Source: Spongilla lacustris
Lineage: Eukaryota > Porifera > Demospongiae > Spongillida > Spongillidae
Reading direction: 5' to 3'
DNA length: 64,000 bases
NCBI GenBank assembly: GCA_949361645.1
Contig: OX442422.1
Span: forward strand, 9,374,426-9,438,425
The notes beneath the pieces were generated by a model. That model made no database searches. It had not been told where the DNA came from and saw nothing but the letters and a program-made list of their open reading frames with translations. Shown one piece after another: positions 45,401 to 54,379 of the stretch. The position numbers were made by a program, and so were the translations under genes. Position 1 is the first letter of the stretch, and every line of letters starts with the position of its first letter.

Positions 45401-48400
45401 AACTTTTGACAATAAATAGGAACCAGGCTATGATACACATACATGTATATCTATCATCTTATGGCTAAATGTAGGGTTCATATTACATTAAATAAATAAA
45501 AATGGTTTGTAACTTGCCGTTTGTGTCAGGTATCGCATCGTGGGTTTTAAAGTAGACAATTGCAAACAATCCAACCATTTAAATACAATGCAGTGGATAA
45601 CAGTTAGAGATCGAACACAGTCTGGTCAATCAATTTAGCCGGAGGATTTTGTGGATGTGCCAAAAACAATAAGACACAAGCAAAAGAGTGATCCATCATC
45701 CATGCTGGATAAAGCAAGCAACTGATCTTGTGCACGGCAATGATGACCATGCCAAATATGAAGCCAGCAGCTTAGAGCAATACCAGTCCATCGTCAATGA
45801 AGCAAATGATTCTATGTGGTTGACAGCCTGCATACATGTACACGTTAAATCTATTGAGACAGCCACTATTGATACATGTACTTACAATACGCATGCTTAG
45901 CTCAATTGTGTTTCTTTCATGCAAAAGTATAATCACTTAATAAAAGTGTACAACGCCCTTATTGTTATAACAACTATATACGCATGTAAAAACAGTGATC
46001 CATTTCATAACATGTGAGTTCAAATATCATTGCGCCAGGGACAATTTTGGAATGTTATCCTCTACATTGTGAATAGTACTCATGAATATACACTGCCTAG
46101 CTCCAATACATTGCCCAAGTGTAATACACATTTTGGGGAAATGTACACATGATGAGATTATTTTTGGTATCTTAATTGTATATAAAAATATAGTCAGCTT
46201 CAGCTAACATTTCAGTGCCAACAATACCCCTGACCTGGCCCGACAATCACAATCATATAATGATTCTGTTACCATTTATTGCAGCTGTTGGTAGTGGTTG
46301 TGAGGTCTTCACTTCCTGGACTTCTGTTGCAGCTTGTTGGGCCTGCTGAGTATCTGCTTGATCAAAGGAAGGACAGGGAACATATGAAGGAAGGGATGGG
46401 GACATAACCACTCCATGACATCATATGAAGGAAGGGGTGGGGACATAACCACTCCATGACATCATATGAAGGAAGGGGTGGGGACATAACCACTCCATGA
46501 CATCATATGAAGGAAGGGGTGGGGACATAACTGTAGTATATGGAACTATTATATGTATGCTGCGCATGCGTGATTAGGAGTATTTAATAGTGTGATATCG
46601 AGTGATTATTAGTTGATATACTCATTTTGTCAGACTCAACGATAGGCCTACGGGGGTATATCACATTGGCGACGAGGGTGGGATGGCTGCGGTATCCGTA
46701 GGCCAAATATCGGAGTTTCAGTCGGAACTGGAGTCTATCACGGTGTATTTGGAAAGACTTTCGCAGTTTTTCATTGCTAACGAGATACCAACAGCTAGAC
46801 GAGCGGCAGTGCTTCTCAGCGTGATTGGCAGTCGGACGTATACCTTGCTCAGGAGTTTGCTGCATCCGGAAGTACCTGGAGATAAGACGTATGAACAGCT
46901 GGTGACTGCCCTTACTGAACACTTCGAACCGAAGCGTCTGGTCGTAGTCGAACGTTTCCATTTCAACCGGCGTAACCAAGGTAATGGAGAGTCAGTTTTG
47001 GAGTATGTAGCAGAGCTTAAACGATTAGCGGGTACGTGTGCGTTTGGAGCATTTTTGGCAGAGGCGTTGAGAGACCGTTTCGTATGCGGACTGGCAAACG
47101 AAGTTATACAAAGGAGGATACTGTCAGAAGCGAACCTGGACTTTGAGAAGGCAGTGCAAATAGCTCGAGGCATGGAAGCAGCTCAGAAGAGCAGTCAAGA
47201 GGTTAAAGTCTCAGAAGTACCGGTACAGAAGATTCAGGAGTACGGTAATAGTCCGGCACAACGGGGGCGGGTGTGTTGGCATTGTGGGAAAAAGGGGCAT
47301 CAATCTGAGCATTGTCGTTTTAAAAATGCAGTATGTTATAGGTGCCACAAGAAGGGCCACATTGAAGCCAACTGTAAGGCAAGACAGGAAAAAGAAGAGC
47401 TAAAATGGGTGGATAAACAAGGTGAAGATGATATCAAAGGTCACGGGTATCATGTAATTGATACATTGTGTGAGGGAACAATGGGCTCATTGTTTAAGTC
47501 ACAGGGCACCTCGGAAACGAGTGCATACATGGTGAAGATGGAAGTCAATGGAGAAAGTTTGATGATGGAAATAGACACGGGGGCCGCAGTGACTATCATT
47601 TCCGAAGAGGTCTATAGGGAAAAGTTTCCAAAACTACTGCTGACAGAGTCTGCACTGAAGCTTGCCACATATACAACTCAGAGAATACAGGTATGCGGAG
47701 AAGTTCGGGTAAGGGTCAGGCTGGGAAAGCAAGAAAGGCATTGTAGATTAGTTGTGGTAGCTGGAAAAGGTCCTAGTTTGCTGGGCAGAGATTGGCTGAA
47801 GATGTTTAGAATACAATGGCATCAAATAAATGCACTTGTAACTCCTCCCATAATAAACAGCAAGGGGATTAGAGAGAATAAAGGAGTAGCAGATAAGGTG
47901 GAAGCTTTGGTAAATGGTTTTCCAGAAGTGTTTAATGACAACCTAGGTGAGATACATCCATTTAAAGCAAGGCTAGTGCTGAAAGAGGGAGCTCAGCCCA
48001 TTTTTTGTAGACCTAGGTCAGTACCCTTTGCAATAAAAGAACAGATTGAAAGGGAGCTTGAGCGGCTTGAGAAAACAGGAGTTATCTGTCCAGTCAATCA
48101 CAGTGAATGGGCAACACCCATTGTACCAATTCCAAAGCCAGACCGAAGTATAAGAATATGTGGGGATTATAAAGTAACGGTGAATGCTGCCCTGCATGTA
48201 GACCAGTACCCCCTACCGATTCCTGAGGAATTATTTGCTACGCTGTCTGGGGGGAAACAGTTCACAAAACTTGACCTGTCTAACGCGTATCAACAACTTC
48301 CTCTGGATAAAGAATCAAGAAAAATGTGTACTATTAATACACACAAGGGTCTGTATCAATACTCCCGATTACCGTTCGGAATTGCATCGGCTCCCGCAAT

Positions 48401-51400
48401 TTTCCAGAAACTCATGGACTCCGTGTTACAAGGCGTACCAAGAACGGTTTGCTACATTGATGATATTTTGGTAACAGGAGGTAGTGAAGAAGAACACCTG
48501 AGAAATCTGGAGCTAGTTTTGGAGCGTCTGAAGACTCATGGCATTACTGTGAGAAAGAGCAAGTGTGTATTCATGGCCAACTCTGTTGAATTCTTGGGGC
48601 ATAGGATTGACGCAGAAGGTTTGCACCCGCTTGAAAGCAAAATAGAAGCTATGGTGAAAGTTCCACAACCGAGGAATGTGGCAGAATTAAAGTCGTTTTT
48701 AGGAATGGTGAATTATTATTCCAAATTTCTGCCTAACCTGTCGACAACTATTTCCCCGTTATACGCATTGCTGAAGAAGAACAGCAGATGGCAGTGGTCG
48801 AAAGAATGTAGTCAAGCCTTTTTAGCAGCTAAAGGCATGTTGACATCTTCCAAGGTTCTAGTACATTATAATCCCAAGTTGTCTTTGAGACTGGCTACAG
48901 ATGCATCAAGTTATGGTGTAGGGGCAGTGTTAACGCAAGTGAGTGAAGAAGGAACGGAAAGGCCAATAGCGTTCGCGTCGCGGACATTGTCGGATGCAGA
49001 ACAAAATTATGCACAGATAGAAAAAGAGGCCCTAGCTATCATCTTTGGGGTAAAAAGATTTCACGTGTATTTGTATGGACGAAAATTTCTTTTGTTAACG
49101 GATCACAAACCATTAACAACCATTTTTGGTCCAAAGACCGGATTACCTGTGGTGGCAGCGTCCAGGTTACAAAGATGGGCATTAATACTTTCAGCGTATC
49201 AGTATGACGTGAAGTTTAGGCCAACGGAAGAACACGGAAACGCAGATGGGTTGTCCAGACTGCCGTTGAAAGGTGAAGAAAACGAAGAAGAGGAAACAGA
49301 AGCTAGCATGTTCAACATGGTACAAATAGAAACGCTCCCGGTAACTACGGGACAGTTACAAAATGAAAGCCGACATGACAAGGATCTGAGCAAGGTAATG
49401 ATGTACCTTCAAAAAGGATGGCCAGAAAGGGTCGCAGCAGAGTTACAACCATATGAAGACAAGAAGACCGAACTAACCATGGAAAATCACACCTTGTTGT
49501 GGGGAATGCGAGTTGTGATACCTCGAAAGTTACAAGAGAAGGTCTTATCGGAATTACATCAGAACCATCCGGGCATGTCCAGGATGAAAGCCCTAGCAAG
49601 AAGTCATGTGTGGTGGCCTAACATAGATCGGGACATTGAAGCATGTGTTAGGTCATGCGATTGTTGTCAGGCCATGAAGAAATCCCTACCCCTGGCTCCA
49701 ATGCAACCGTGGACGTGGCCAGACAGGCCATGGAAAAGAGTTCACGTGGACTTTGCGGGACCGTTATGTGGGAAGATGTTTTTCTTGTTGATGGACGCTC
49801 ACTCTAAATGGCCAGAGGTGTACGAGATGACAAGTACAACAGCGCAAAAGACGATCGAGATTCTTCGTCACATCTTTGCGTCCTATGGACTGCCAGAACA
49901 GTTGGTGTCGGATAATGGCCCACAGTTTGTTGCAAAAGAGTTCGAAGAGTTCATGTTAAATAATGGGATAAAGCATATTCGAAGTGCCCCCTATCACCCA
50001 GCGACAAATGGACTAGTGGAACGGTTCGTGCAGTCATTCAAAAGAGCGATGGAAGCCATGAAGAACAGCGGGCAAACATGGCAACATAGATTGTCTTCAT
50101 TTTTGTTAGCGTATCGCAGTACACCACACAGTGTTACTAATGTTTCCCCTAGTAGTCTTTTCCTACAGAGAGAGCTGAGGACCAGGTTGGACCTCCTTCG
50201 TGAAACTACTGAGCAGATCGTGCGGAAGAAGCAAGAGGAACAAAAAGAGTGGCATGACAAAAATACGAGAGAGAGAGAGTTGGAACCAAATAATGTTGTG
50301 TGGGCAAGAAATTTTGGGGTGGGGGAGAGATGGATAAAAGGAAAAATTAAGCAGGGTTCAGGACCGGCATCGTATATAGTGGAGTTAGCGGATGGGAGAA
50401 TGTGGAGAAGACATATCGACCATCTAAGGAGAGCGGAGGAGAGAGAAAGAAAATCAGCGGTGTTAGAAGAACAAAGAAAGCAACCTGCCAAGGAATTGGT
50501 TAATAAAGAAAAGTGTACAGATTTGGAAGAAGAAGCGGGAGTACAGGCGGAGCTGGACACACCAGAAGGAGAAAAGGAACAGGTGGAGCTGGACATACCA
50601 GAAGGAGAAAAGGAACAGGTGGAGCTGGACATACCAGAAGAAAAAGACGAAAGAGTGGAAATAACAGAAGAGAACGCAGAAACAGATGGAAGGGTGGAAG
50701 TAGCAAGAAAACCAGAGGTAGCAGTAACTACACATCGGTATCAGCTGAGACAAAACAGAAGACCACCAGACAGATATTAAGGGGAGAGGAGTGTAGTATA
50801 TGGAACTATTATATGTATGCTGCGCATGCGTGATTAGGAGTATTTAATAGTGTGATATCGAGTGATTATTAGTTGATATACTCATTTTGTCAGACTCAAC
50901 GATAGGCCTACGGGGGTATATCACAATAACCACTCCATGACATCATATGAAGGAAGGAGTGTGGACATAACCACTCCATGCCATCATTTGAAGAAAGGGT
51001 GTAGACATAACCACTCCATGACATCATTTGAAGGAAGGGGTGGGGGACATAACCATCATATGAAGGAAGGGGTGGGGACATAACCACTCCATGACATCAT
51101 ATGAAGGAAGGGGTGAGGACATAACCACTCCATGACATCATATGAAGGAAGGGGTGGGGACATAACCACTCCATGCCATCTAGAAGTGCTATGAATGACA
51201 TCTACTGCCTCACACAACTGTCAACAGACAGCCAATAATTATTCCAATCAACATCCAACCTTACAATTGATAGTTTACACCATTAAATACATGTTCCACA
51301 AAAATTGTACTTTGAATGATACAGCTCTGGATCACTCTACACCACTGTACGATGCTTTGTGTACACAGTTAATAGTTACAATAGTACAATAGTTAAAAGC

Positions 51401-52102
51401 CCTCTATTCTATACAACAAACGTCATCACTGATGCCTTCAAGGCAATGACATAACGACAACACCTACCTTCAGCTATTGGTGGTACCAATTCCTTCACCA
51501 TCTCAGCAGCCTGATGATTCCCTACTTCTTCAAATACCTCCATCAAGGCTCTATAAGTAGCACGTGATCCTTCCATCTCCTTCCACTTCAGAAACATTTT
51601 GTCTCTTTTACTTTGTTCGCTCCGCTCTTCACGATCAATGTCATCAACGGCCTGGGCCTGGGGATCCAACAGGCGGCGACCTACTACCTTCCAGTCAAAC
51701 TTGCACTTATTTGCTACTATAAGCAAGTGGTCATCACTGCACGGTGAGTTTAACGGGTCTAACGGATCTAGAGAGTAGATTACAATGTAGTTAATATCTC
51801 AGTGCAGCATTGCTATTATCTATGATCTCACCTTGGCCTAAAGGTCCGGGGTTCTTCTCCACATCACCGGATATCATCAACAACTGTCTTATCGCTATCA
51901 CAGACGCCAGCAGGCCAATCACCATCCTCAGCAGAACCGGTGGGTACTTCTGTAGCACGCGGGTTGAAGTTTCAGAAACTGATAGGCCTATAGACACACA
52001 ATGATATAATGAATAAGGAGAAAATGGCGTTTTGTTTGACTTACTTTCATCCGCCCGCAAATTCGCATCACTCGGCCTACTGACAGCTCCAGTCCAATAC
52101 AT
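39298..52102 (-). CDS. Leader-2A-Death-linker-module-ANK protein, paralogue 3 (most complete)
   Basis: Minus-strand exons: 52102-52045 (start), 51987-51832 (hydrophobic leader and 2A), 51767-51468 (Death), 46353-46273 and 45363-45283 (two linkers), 42216-41379 (module), 40468-40370 (ANK) and 39402-39298 (C-terminal tail, stop TAA). Phases run 1,1,1,1,1 into the module and 0,0 after it, all with GT-AG. The predicted protein would be about 570 residues. Residues 35-52 are hydrophobic, and D61-VEKNPG-P68 is a complete 2A signature, so translation should give a 67-residue leader and a separate Death/ANK protein beginning with Pro68. A one-base deletion near 41428 in the module exon breaks the frame before the ANK exon, so the present allele is either truncated or not functional. 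A Ty3/gypsy element sits in the 51467-46354 intron in opposite orientation. Confidence 0.75.
39410..40360. other. Intron between ANK and tail exons of gene 3
   Basis: No coding sequence or clear repeat was recognised here. Confidence 0.4.
40370..40468 (-). CDS. ANK exon of gene 3 (99 nt)
   Basis: 33 residues starting EDEKELRDAAQKGYIVVMTK and ending MMEKGVSVNLTGW, an ankyrin capping unit paralogous to the gene 1 exon at 8189-8287. Acceptor catatgtag, donor TGG|gtatat, phase 0. Only one ANK unit is visible in gene 3. Confidence 0.65.
41379..42216 (-). CDS. Exon for the ~280-aa Cys-bearing module, gene 3 (one-base frameshift)
   Basis: Acceptor taacttttcag, donor GAACAT|gtaagc. It encodes the same module (CGCGKCDFKGLITNGCPHPL, FKTWMEENVTVEEYRKILTN, YCKRNIFECPP). 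In the plus strand the paralogues read caccaagtgt where this copy reads caccaatgt (about 41423-41431), a loss of one G. The frame then leaves ...HLITL for VCQRS and a stop, while the paralogous GVSEIITKDYRYK continues in another frame to the donor. The exon length, 838 nt, is one short of a multiple of three after the leading two bases. Confidence 0.75.
42240..44420. other. Gene 3 intron sequence, nothing recognised
   Basis: A poly-C tract at about 43741-43753 and several short frames, none protein-like. A segment near 43205 (ctcattcccagacc) resembles the dispersed cccagacc repeat. Confidence 0.4.
44425..45100 (-). mobile_element. Inverted copy of the 5.0-5.5 kb MITE composite
   Basis: 44425-44540 is the reverse complement of 5335-5465. 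44665-45100 is a MITE of the same family as 4992-5268, whose left arm is interrupted by about 160 bp of foreign sequence (44725-44885). The arms retain ggatttgaaggcaatggtgg and the complement at 45023-45045. Confidence 0.65.
45283..45363 (-). CDS. Second linker exon of gene 3
   Basis: 81 nt, phase 1 at both ends, encoding GPQQAQQAAAEVQEVMIPNP and a short remainder. Acceptor tgaccaagcag, donor AATG|gtattg. It is the closer match to the gene 2 linker. Confidence 0.6.
46273..46353 (-). CDS. First linker exon of gene 3 (duplicate)
   Basis: 81 nt, phase 1 at both ends, encoding DTQQAQQAATEVQEVKTSQP and a short remainder. Acceptor gatcaagcag, donor AATG|gtaaca. A tandem duplicate of the linker exon; since the exon is symmetric in phase, using one or both keeps the frame. 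Confidence 0.6.
46385..46531. repeat. 41-bp minisatellite, left part interrupted by the LTR element
   Basis: Three to four copies of the tatgaaggaaggggtgggg ... accactccatgacatc unit stop at ggggacataac, where the LTR element begins. The array resumes at 50926. Confidence 0.9.
46527..46531 (+). other. Target-site duplication, left copy
   Basis: ataac directly precedes the 5' LTR and is repeated at 50926-50930 directly after the 3' LTR. Five bases is the usual duplication size for Ty3/gypsy elements. Confidence 0.9.
46532..46665 (+). repeat. 5' LTR (134 bp)
   Basis: Starts TG and ends CA (tgtagtatatggaac ... gggtatatcaca). It reads the same as the copy at 50792-50925. No TATA box is obvious; gtatttaatag near 46585 is the closest. 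Confidence 0.95.
46667..46682 (+). promoter_or_regulatory. Primer-binding site
   Basis: tggcgacgagggtggg begins one base after the LTR with TGG, complementary to the CCA end of a tRNA, and abuts the start codon at 46683. The primer tRNA was not identified. Confidence 0.7.
46683..50780 (+). CDS. Ty3/gypsy gag-pol polyprotein (1365 aa, single frame)
   Basis: Domains in order: a capsid-like region (about 20-180), two CCHC knuckles (CWHCGKKGHQSEHC at 198-211, CYRCHKKGHIEANC at 218-231), an aspartic protease (D298-T-G-A), reverse transcriptase with YIDD at 591-594, RNase H (DASS at 740), and an integrase with an N-terminal HHCC zinc module (H..H ... CDCC). The catalytic triad D1023, D1077, E1113 has the exact 35-residue D-E spacing. 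A GPY/F-like segment (WIKGKIKQGSGPASYIVEL) follows. The C-terminus is an acidic tail with three near-identical blocks (VELDIPEGEKEQ). Gag and pol are fused without frameshift or stop. All catalytic residues I could check are present, so the element may be autonomous. Confidence 0.95.
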   Translation: MAAVSVGQISEFQSELESITVYLERLSQFFIANEIPTARRAAVLLSVIGSRTYTLLRSLLHPEVPGDKTYEQLVTALTEHFEPKRLVVVERFHFNRRNQGNGESVLEYVAELKRLAGTCAFGAFLAEALRDRFVCGLANEVIQRRILSEANLDFEKAVQIARGMEAAQKSSQEVKVSEVPVQKIQEYGNSPAQRGRVCWHCGKKGHQSEHCRFKNAVCYRCHKKGHIEANCKARQEKEELKWVDKQGEDDIKGHGYHVIDTLCEGTMGSLFKSQGTSETSAYMVKMEVNGESLMMEIDTGAAVTIISEEVYREKFPKLLLTESALKLATYTTQRIQVCGEVRVRVRLGKQERHCRLVVVAGKGPSLLGRDWLKMFRIQWHQINALVTPPIINSKGIRENKGVADKVEALVNGFPEVFNDNLGEIHPFKARLVLKEGAQPIFCRPRSVPFAIKEQIERELERLEKTGVICPVNHSEWATPIVPIPKPDRSIRICGDYKVTVNAALHVDQYPLPIPEELFATLSGGKQFTKLDLSNAYQQLPLDKESRKMCTINTHKGLYQYSRLPFGIASAPAIFQKLMDSVLQGVPRTVCYIDDILVTGGSEEEHLRNLELVLERLKTHGITVRKSKCVFMANSVEFLGHRIDAEGLHPLESKIEAMVKVPQPRNVAELKSFLGMVNYYSKFLPNLSTTISPLYALLKKNSRWQWSKECSQAFLAAKGMLTSSKVLVHYNPKLSLRLATDASSYGVGAVLTQVSEEGTERPIAFASRTLSDAEQNYAQIEKEALAIIFGVKRFHVYLYGRKFLLLTDHKPLTTIFGPKTGLPVVAASRLQRWALILSAYQYDVKFRPTEEHGNADGLSRLPLKGEENEEEETEASMFNMVQIETLPVTTGQLQNESRHDKDLSKVMMYLQKGWPERVAAELQPYEDKKTELTMENHTLLWGMRVVIPRKLQEKVLSELHQNHPGMSRMKALARSHVWWPNIDRDIEACVRSCDCCQAMKKSLPLAPMQPWTWPDRPWKRVHVDFAGPLCGKMFFLLMDAHSKWPEVYEMTSTTAQKTIEILRHIFASYGLPEQLVSDNGPQFVAKEFEEFMLNNGIKHIRSAPYHPATNGLVERFVQSFKRAMEAMKNSGQTWQHRLSSFLLAYRSTPHSVTNVSPSSLFLQRELRTRLDLLRETTEQIVRKKQEEQKEWHDKNTRERELEPNNVVWARNFGVGERWIKGKIKQGSGPASYIVELADGRMWRRHIDHLRRAEERERKSAVLEEQRKQPAKELVNKEKCTDLEEEAGVQAELDTPEGEKEQVELDIPEGEKEQVELDIPEEKDERVEITEENAETDGRVEVARKPEVAVTTHRYQLRQNRRPPDRY
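50779..50791 (+). promoter_or_regulatory. Polypurine tract of the LTR element
   Basis: aaggggagaggag directly precedes the 3' LTR, the expected plus-strand priming site. It overlaps the gag-pol stop codon. Confidence 0.8.
50792..50925 (+). repeat. 3' LTR (134 bp)
   Basis: Identical to the 5' LTR. Followed by the ataac target duplication (50926-50930) and by resumed copies of the 41-bp minisatellite. Confidence 0.95.
50926..51180. repeat. 41-bp minisatellite, right part
   Basis: Five to six degenerate copies of the aaggaaggggtggggacata/accactccatgacatc unit, continuing the array split by the LTR element. Confidence 0.9.
51468..51767 (-). CDS. Death-domain exon, gene 3
   Basis: 300 nt, phase 1 at both ends, acceptor actctctag, donor GAAG|gtaggt. 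The Death core is conserved (CKFDWKVVGRRLL, KRDKMFLKWKEMEGSRATYR, EVFEEVGNHQAAEMVKEL). It joins in frame to the 2A exon upstream, giving GQDPLDPLNSPCS after the 2A proline. Confidence 0.85.
51832..51987 (-). CDS. Exon 2 of gene 3: hydrophobic leader ending in a 2A peptide
   Basis: 156 nt, phase 1 at both ends, acceptor tgtgtctatag, donor CAAG|gtgaga. It encodes a polar start, a hydrophobic helix (PPVLLRMVIGLLASVIAI), then RQLLMISGDVEKNPGP. The last eight residues (codons 51865-51842) meet the strict 2A consensus D-V/I-E-x-N-P-G-P, preceded by SG as in many active 2As. 2A sequences make the ribosome skip the Gly-Pro bond. 2As that double as signal sequences are known from echinoderm NLR-type proteins. 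Activity here is predicted, not shown. Confidence 0.85.
52045..52102 (-). CDS. Exon 1 of gene 3 (start codon)
   Basis: ATG at 52102 opens 19 codons (MYWTGAVSRPSDANLRADE) and one further base before GAAA|gtaagt. The 57-bp intron to exon 2 is very short. The start is supported by the matching ATG-TAT-TGG-ACT at 16386 in gene 1 and by the phase match to exon 2. Confidence 0.65.
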
Positions 52103-52215
52103 TACATAACCGATCCTTCTCTGCGATACTATATAGATTATCTCTGTTCTTCTCCACCTTTACTCTTTTCTTATTGATCAATGTCGCAGATCGATTGGGC
52201 GCCTTTTTGTTTTGT
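52103..52215 (-). promoter_or_regulatory. Upstream region of gene 3 shared with gene 1
   Basis: A block ending gggcgccttttt (52198-52209) and a pyrimidine-rich segment are shared with 16387-16450 upstream of the stranded gene 1 start codon, suggesting a conserved promoter. No TATA box was identified. Confidence 0.45.
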
Positions 52216-52342
52216 GTTTTGTTAAAAATTAAATTCATAATATGGCGTCCGCCGCGCCAGGAGCTAGGAGGTCTTGAGCATATAGCACCATAGATATTAG
52301 TCTACTATCTATGATAGCATACACTGTACATGCACTTGTGGG

Positions 52343-53165
52343 TTTTGCACCAAATCTTTCAGACAATATCTCCACATTGGAGCATGCTAGGATGCAAATT
52401 ACATTTGTATAATCAGCATGTATTTCTGCATCACATAGTATGCCAACAATAAAATCACGGGATATGTTTGTGTTTTATACGGCCCTAAAAAAGCTCATCT
52501 TTAAGTATTTGTTTATGTGTCTGGAGACCAAACCTGTTACATTTAGGTCTCCATTTTTTTTTTTTTTTTTTTGCAAATACATCACCTGGGTGCCTTGTCT
52601 GGCCGGTAGCAATTAGAGTTACACGCCCCCATCGGTTATGGCATAGATATTAGTCTAATATTTATGGTTACTGATCATCGTATTTCAGAGGACCGGGACT
52701 AAGGCCCCTTTTAACACTGAACTGATTCGCCGAAATCATAAAAACTTGCTAATCGGTCAGGGGGAAAAAAACGTGCATGTAACCGCGGCGACGGCGGCTG
52801 AATCAGCTCATAATGATAACTGTAGGTTGCATGATATAAAAAAAACCCGTTGATTTAGCATTTCTTCGTCATTTAGGCGCTTTGAGCTTCCCGGCTTTAC
52901 AGTACTATAATGATTGACTCTGCGGCCTGCCGGAAGTGATTGTTAGATATCAGTAATAAACATTACTAGTAATGCGATAAGAAGGTACACCCAGAAATAG
53001 AAAGAAATAGAAGGTACAAAAGAACACTCAGAAATAGAAGGTCACCCAGAAATAGAAGGTACTAAAGAACACCAAGAAATAGCCTGGGAAGGTACAAAAG
53101 AACACCAAGAAATAATAACTGCATGACACGTCCAGAAACAAGAAGGTAGAAAGGAACACGCATGC
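52343..53165. repeat. Interspersed repeat, copy 1 (ends in acccagaaatag tandem units)
   Basis: The order of blocks (caaatctttcagacaatatc, ctggagaccaaacctgttac, attagagttacacgccccca, then repeated acccagaaatagaaggtac units) is the same as at 60175-60840. It includes a poly-T at about 52554-52572. It may be a 3' tail region of a retroelement, because copy 2 follows a reverse-transcriptase fragment. Confidence 0.75.
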
Positions 53166-53850
53166 ACAATATCCCTGGACAGAAATCCATGCATGTATGT
53201 ATAAGTCAGAAGATCCGATTGCTAATGCCGACGTAATGACAGTTGTGGAAGTATTCACTGGTAAAGTTTCTGACATGTTTGCTATGAAAACAGAAGAAAA
53301 GGGAAGCCCAATGCCACCAAAGCAGATTCCTGGCCAGGTGAATCTTTTCACCTTCACGTCAATCATAACGATGATACACCTGAAGATAATCTAAAATGGC
53401 AGCCAGTGCTCAACAATTGTACATATACCTGCATAATTCTAAGCTGTAGGAATAACTGTTAGTGAAGTATTGATTTCTCATGCAATGCTATACCTGCTTT
53501 TTTTTTTTTTTGTGTGTGTGTAACGGTATAATGTTTGGTCAATACCGCTTTCCTTTCGCGCGAGACTAGGAGGTACTACTACATGCTGCGAACATGTTAT
53601 GCTTACAAGCGCTTTCATCAACGACAATCTGATGTGAAAGTATACTATAGCATAGTATACAGAGATACAATAGCCGAGTAAGTGTGTGAGGAAGCTATAT
53701 AAATATACTACTGGTTAATGTGTCAAACCAACGTTGGGTTTCAGGTCGACACAGATAAAAATAAAAATAAAATAAAAAATAAAAATAAAAAAATACATGC
53801 AGATAAAAAAATACAATACTATAACTTCTTTCCTTTTTGGATAGGTGAAT
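53166..53850. other. No recognisable gene
   Basis: Contains an A/T-rich simple stretch (ataaaaataaaaataaa, about 53756-53790) and nothing coding that I recognise. Confidence 0.4.
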
Positions 53851-53853
53851 GTA

Positions 53854-54356
53854 CCCAATTACGTCACTACTCAGCAATACAGGGGCGGGTCTATCACCAT
53901 TTCAAACATTGTTTAAACCATAGATATAATTATATCTATGTTTAAACTCAGAAGCTTTGCACTTAGATGCTCTGTACTGTAGATCAGAAAAGTATTACTC
54001 TCTAGCTATACTAAGCCTTGCACGCCTTGTTCAATGCAAATAAGTTGGTTGATATGTCGCACCAAATTTGTAAAAAACTATTCGACGCCGCGAATTGATA
54101 CAAAAATAGGGACAGGGAACTAACACGATATTCTACATATAAAGTTGACGCAAGCATGCTGTGATGTGTTCATAATATCAGGCCAAATTTGGTGCGACAT
54201 ATCAACCAGTGTATTTGAATTGAACAAGGCGCAAAGTACCTAGAGAGTAATACTTTTCTGATCTACAGAGCATCTAAGTGCAAAGCTTCTGAGTGTTTGG
54301 AGACTTGGAGTGGTGATAGACCCGCCCCTGTATTGCTGAGCAGTGACGTAATTGGG
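53854..54356. mobile_element. Palindromic element directly upstream of pyruvate kinase
   Basis: The arms begin cccaattacgtcact and end with the complement agtgacgtaattggg, with matching inner blocks (ggggcgggtctatcacca, agcatctaagtgcaaagctt, tggtgcgacatatcaac). The left arm contains a small extra palindrome (atagatataattatatctat). The right end stops 24 bp before the start codon at 54380. tgacgtaa in the right arm (54343-54350) is a CRE-like site. Confidence 0.75.
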
Positions 54357-54379
54357 CGTATCCTCCATTCCAAACTTTC

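Larger units (their letters stand above)
46532..50925 (+). mobile_element. Intact Ty3/gypsy LTR retrotransposon (4394 bp)
   Basis: Two 134-bp LTRs (tgtagtatatgg ... tatatcaca) that I read as identical base for base flank a single 1365-codon gag-pol frame without stops. A primer-binding site, purine tract and 5-bp target duplication (ataac) are all present. The identical LTRs imply a recent insertion. The element is compact, with very short LTRs and no env-like frame. It lies in a gene 3 intron on the opposite strand, inside a 41-bp minisatellite. Confidence 0.95.

Noticed and set aside
49994..50753. Ser/Cys-rich minus-strand frames over the end of gag-pol
   Set aside because: Antisense shadows of the purine-rich acidic tail of the polyprotein.
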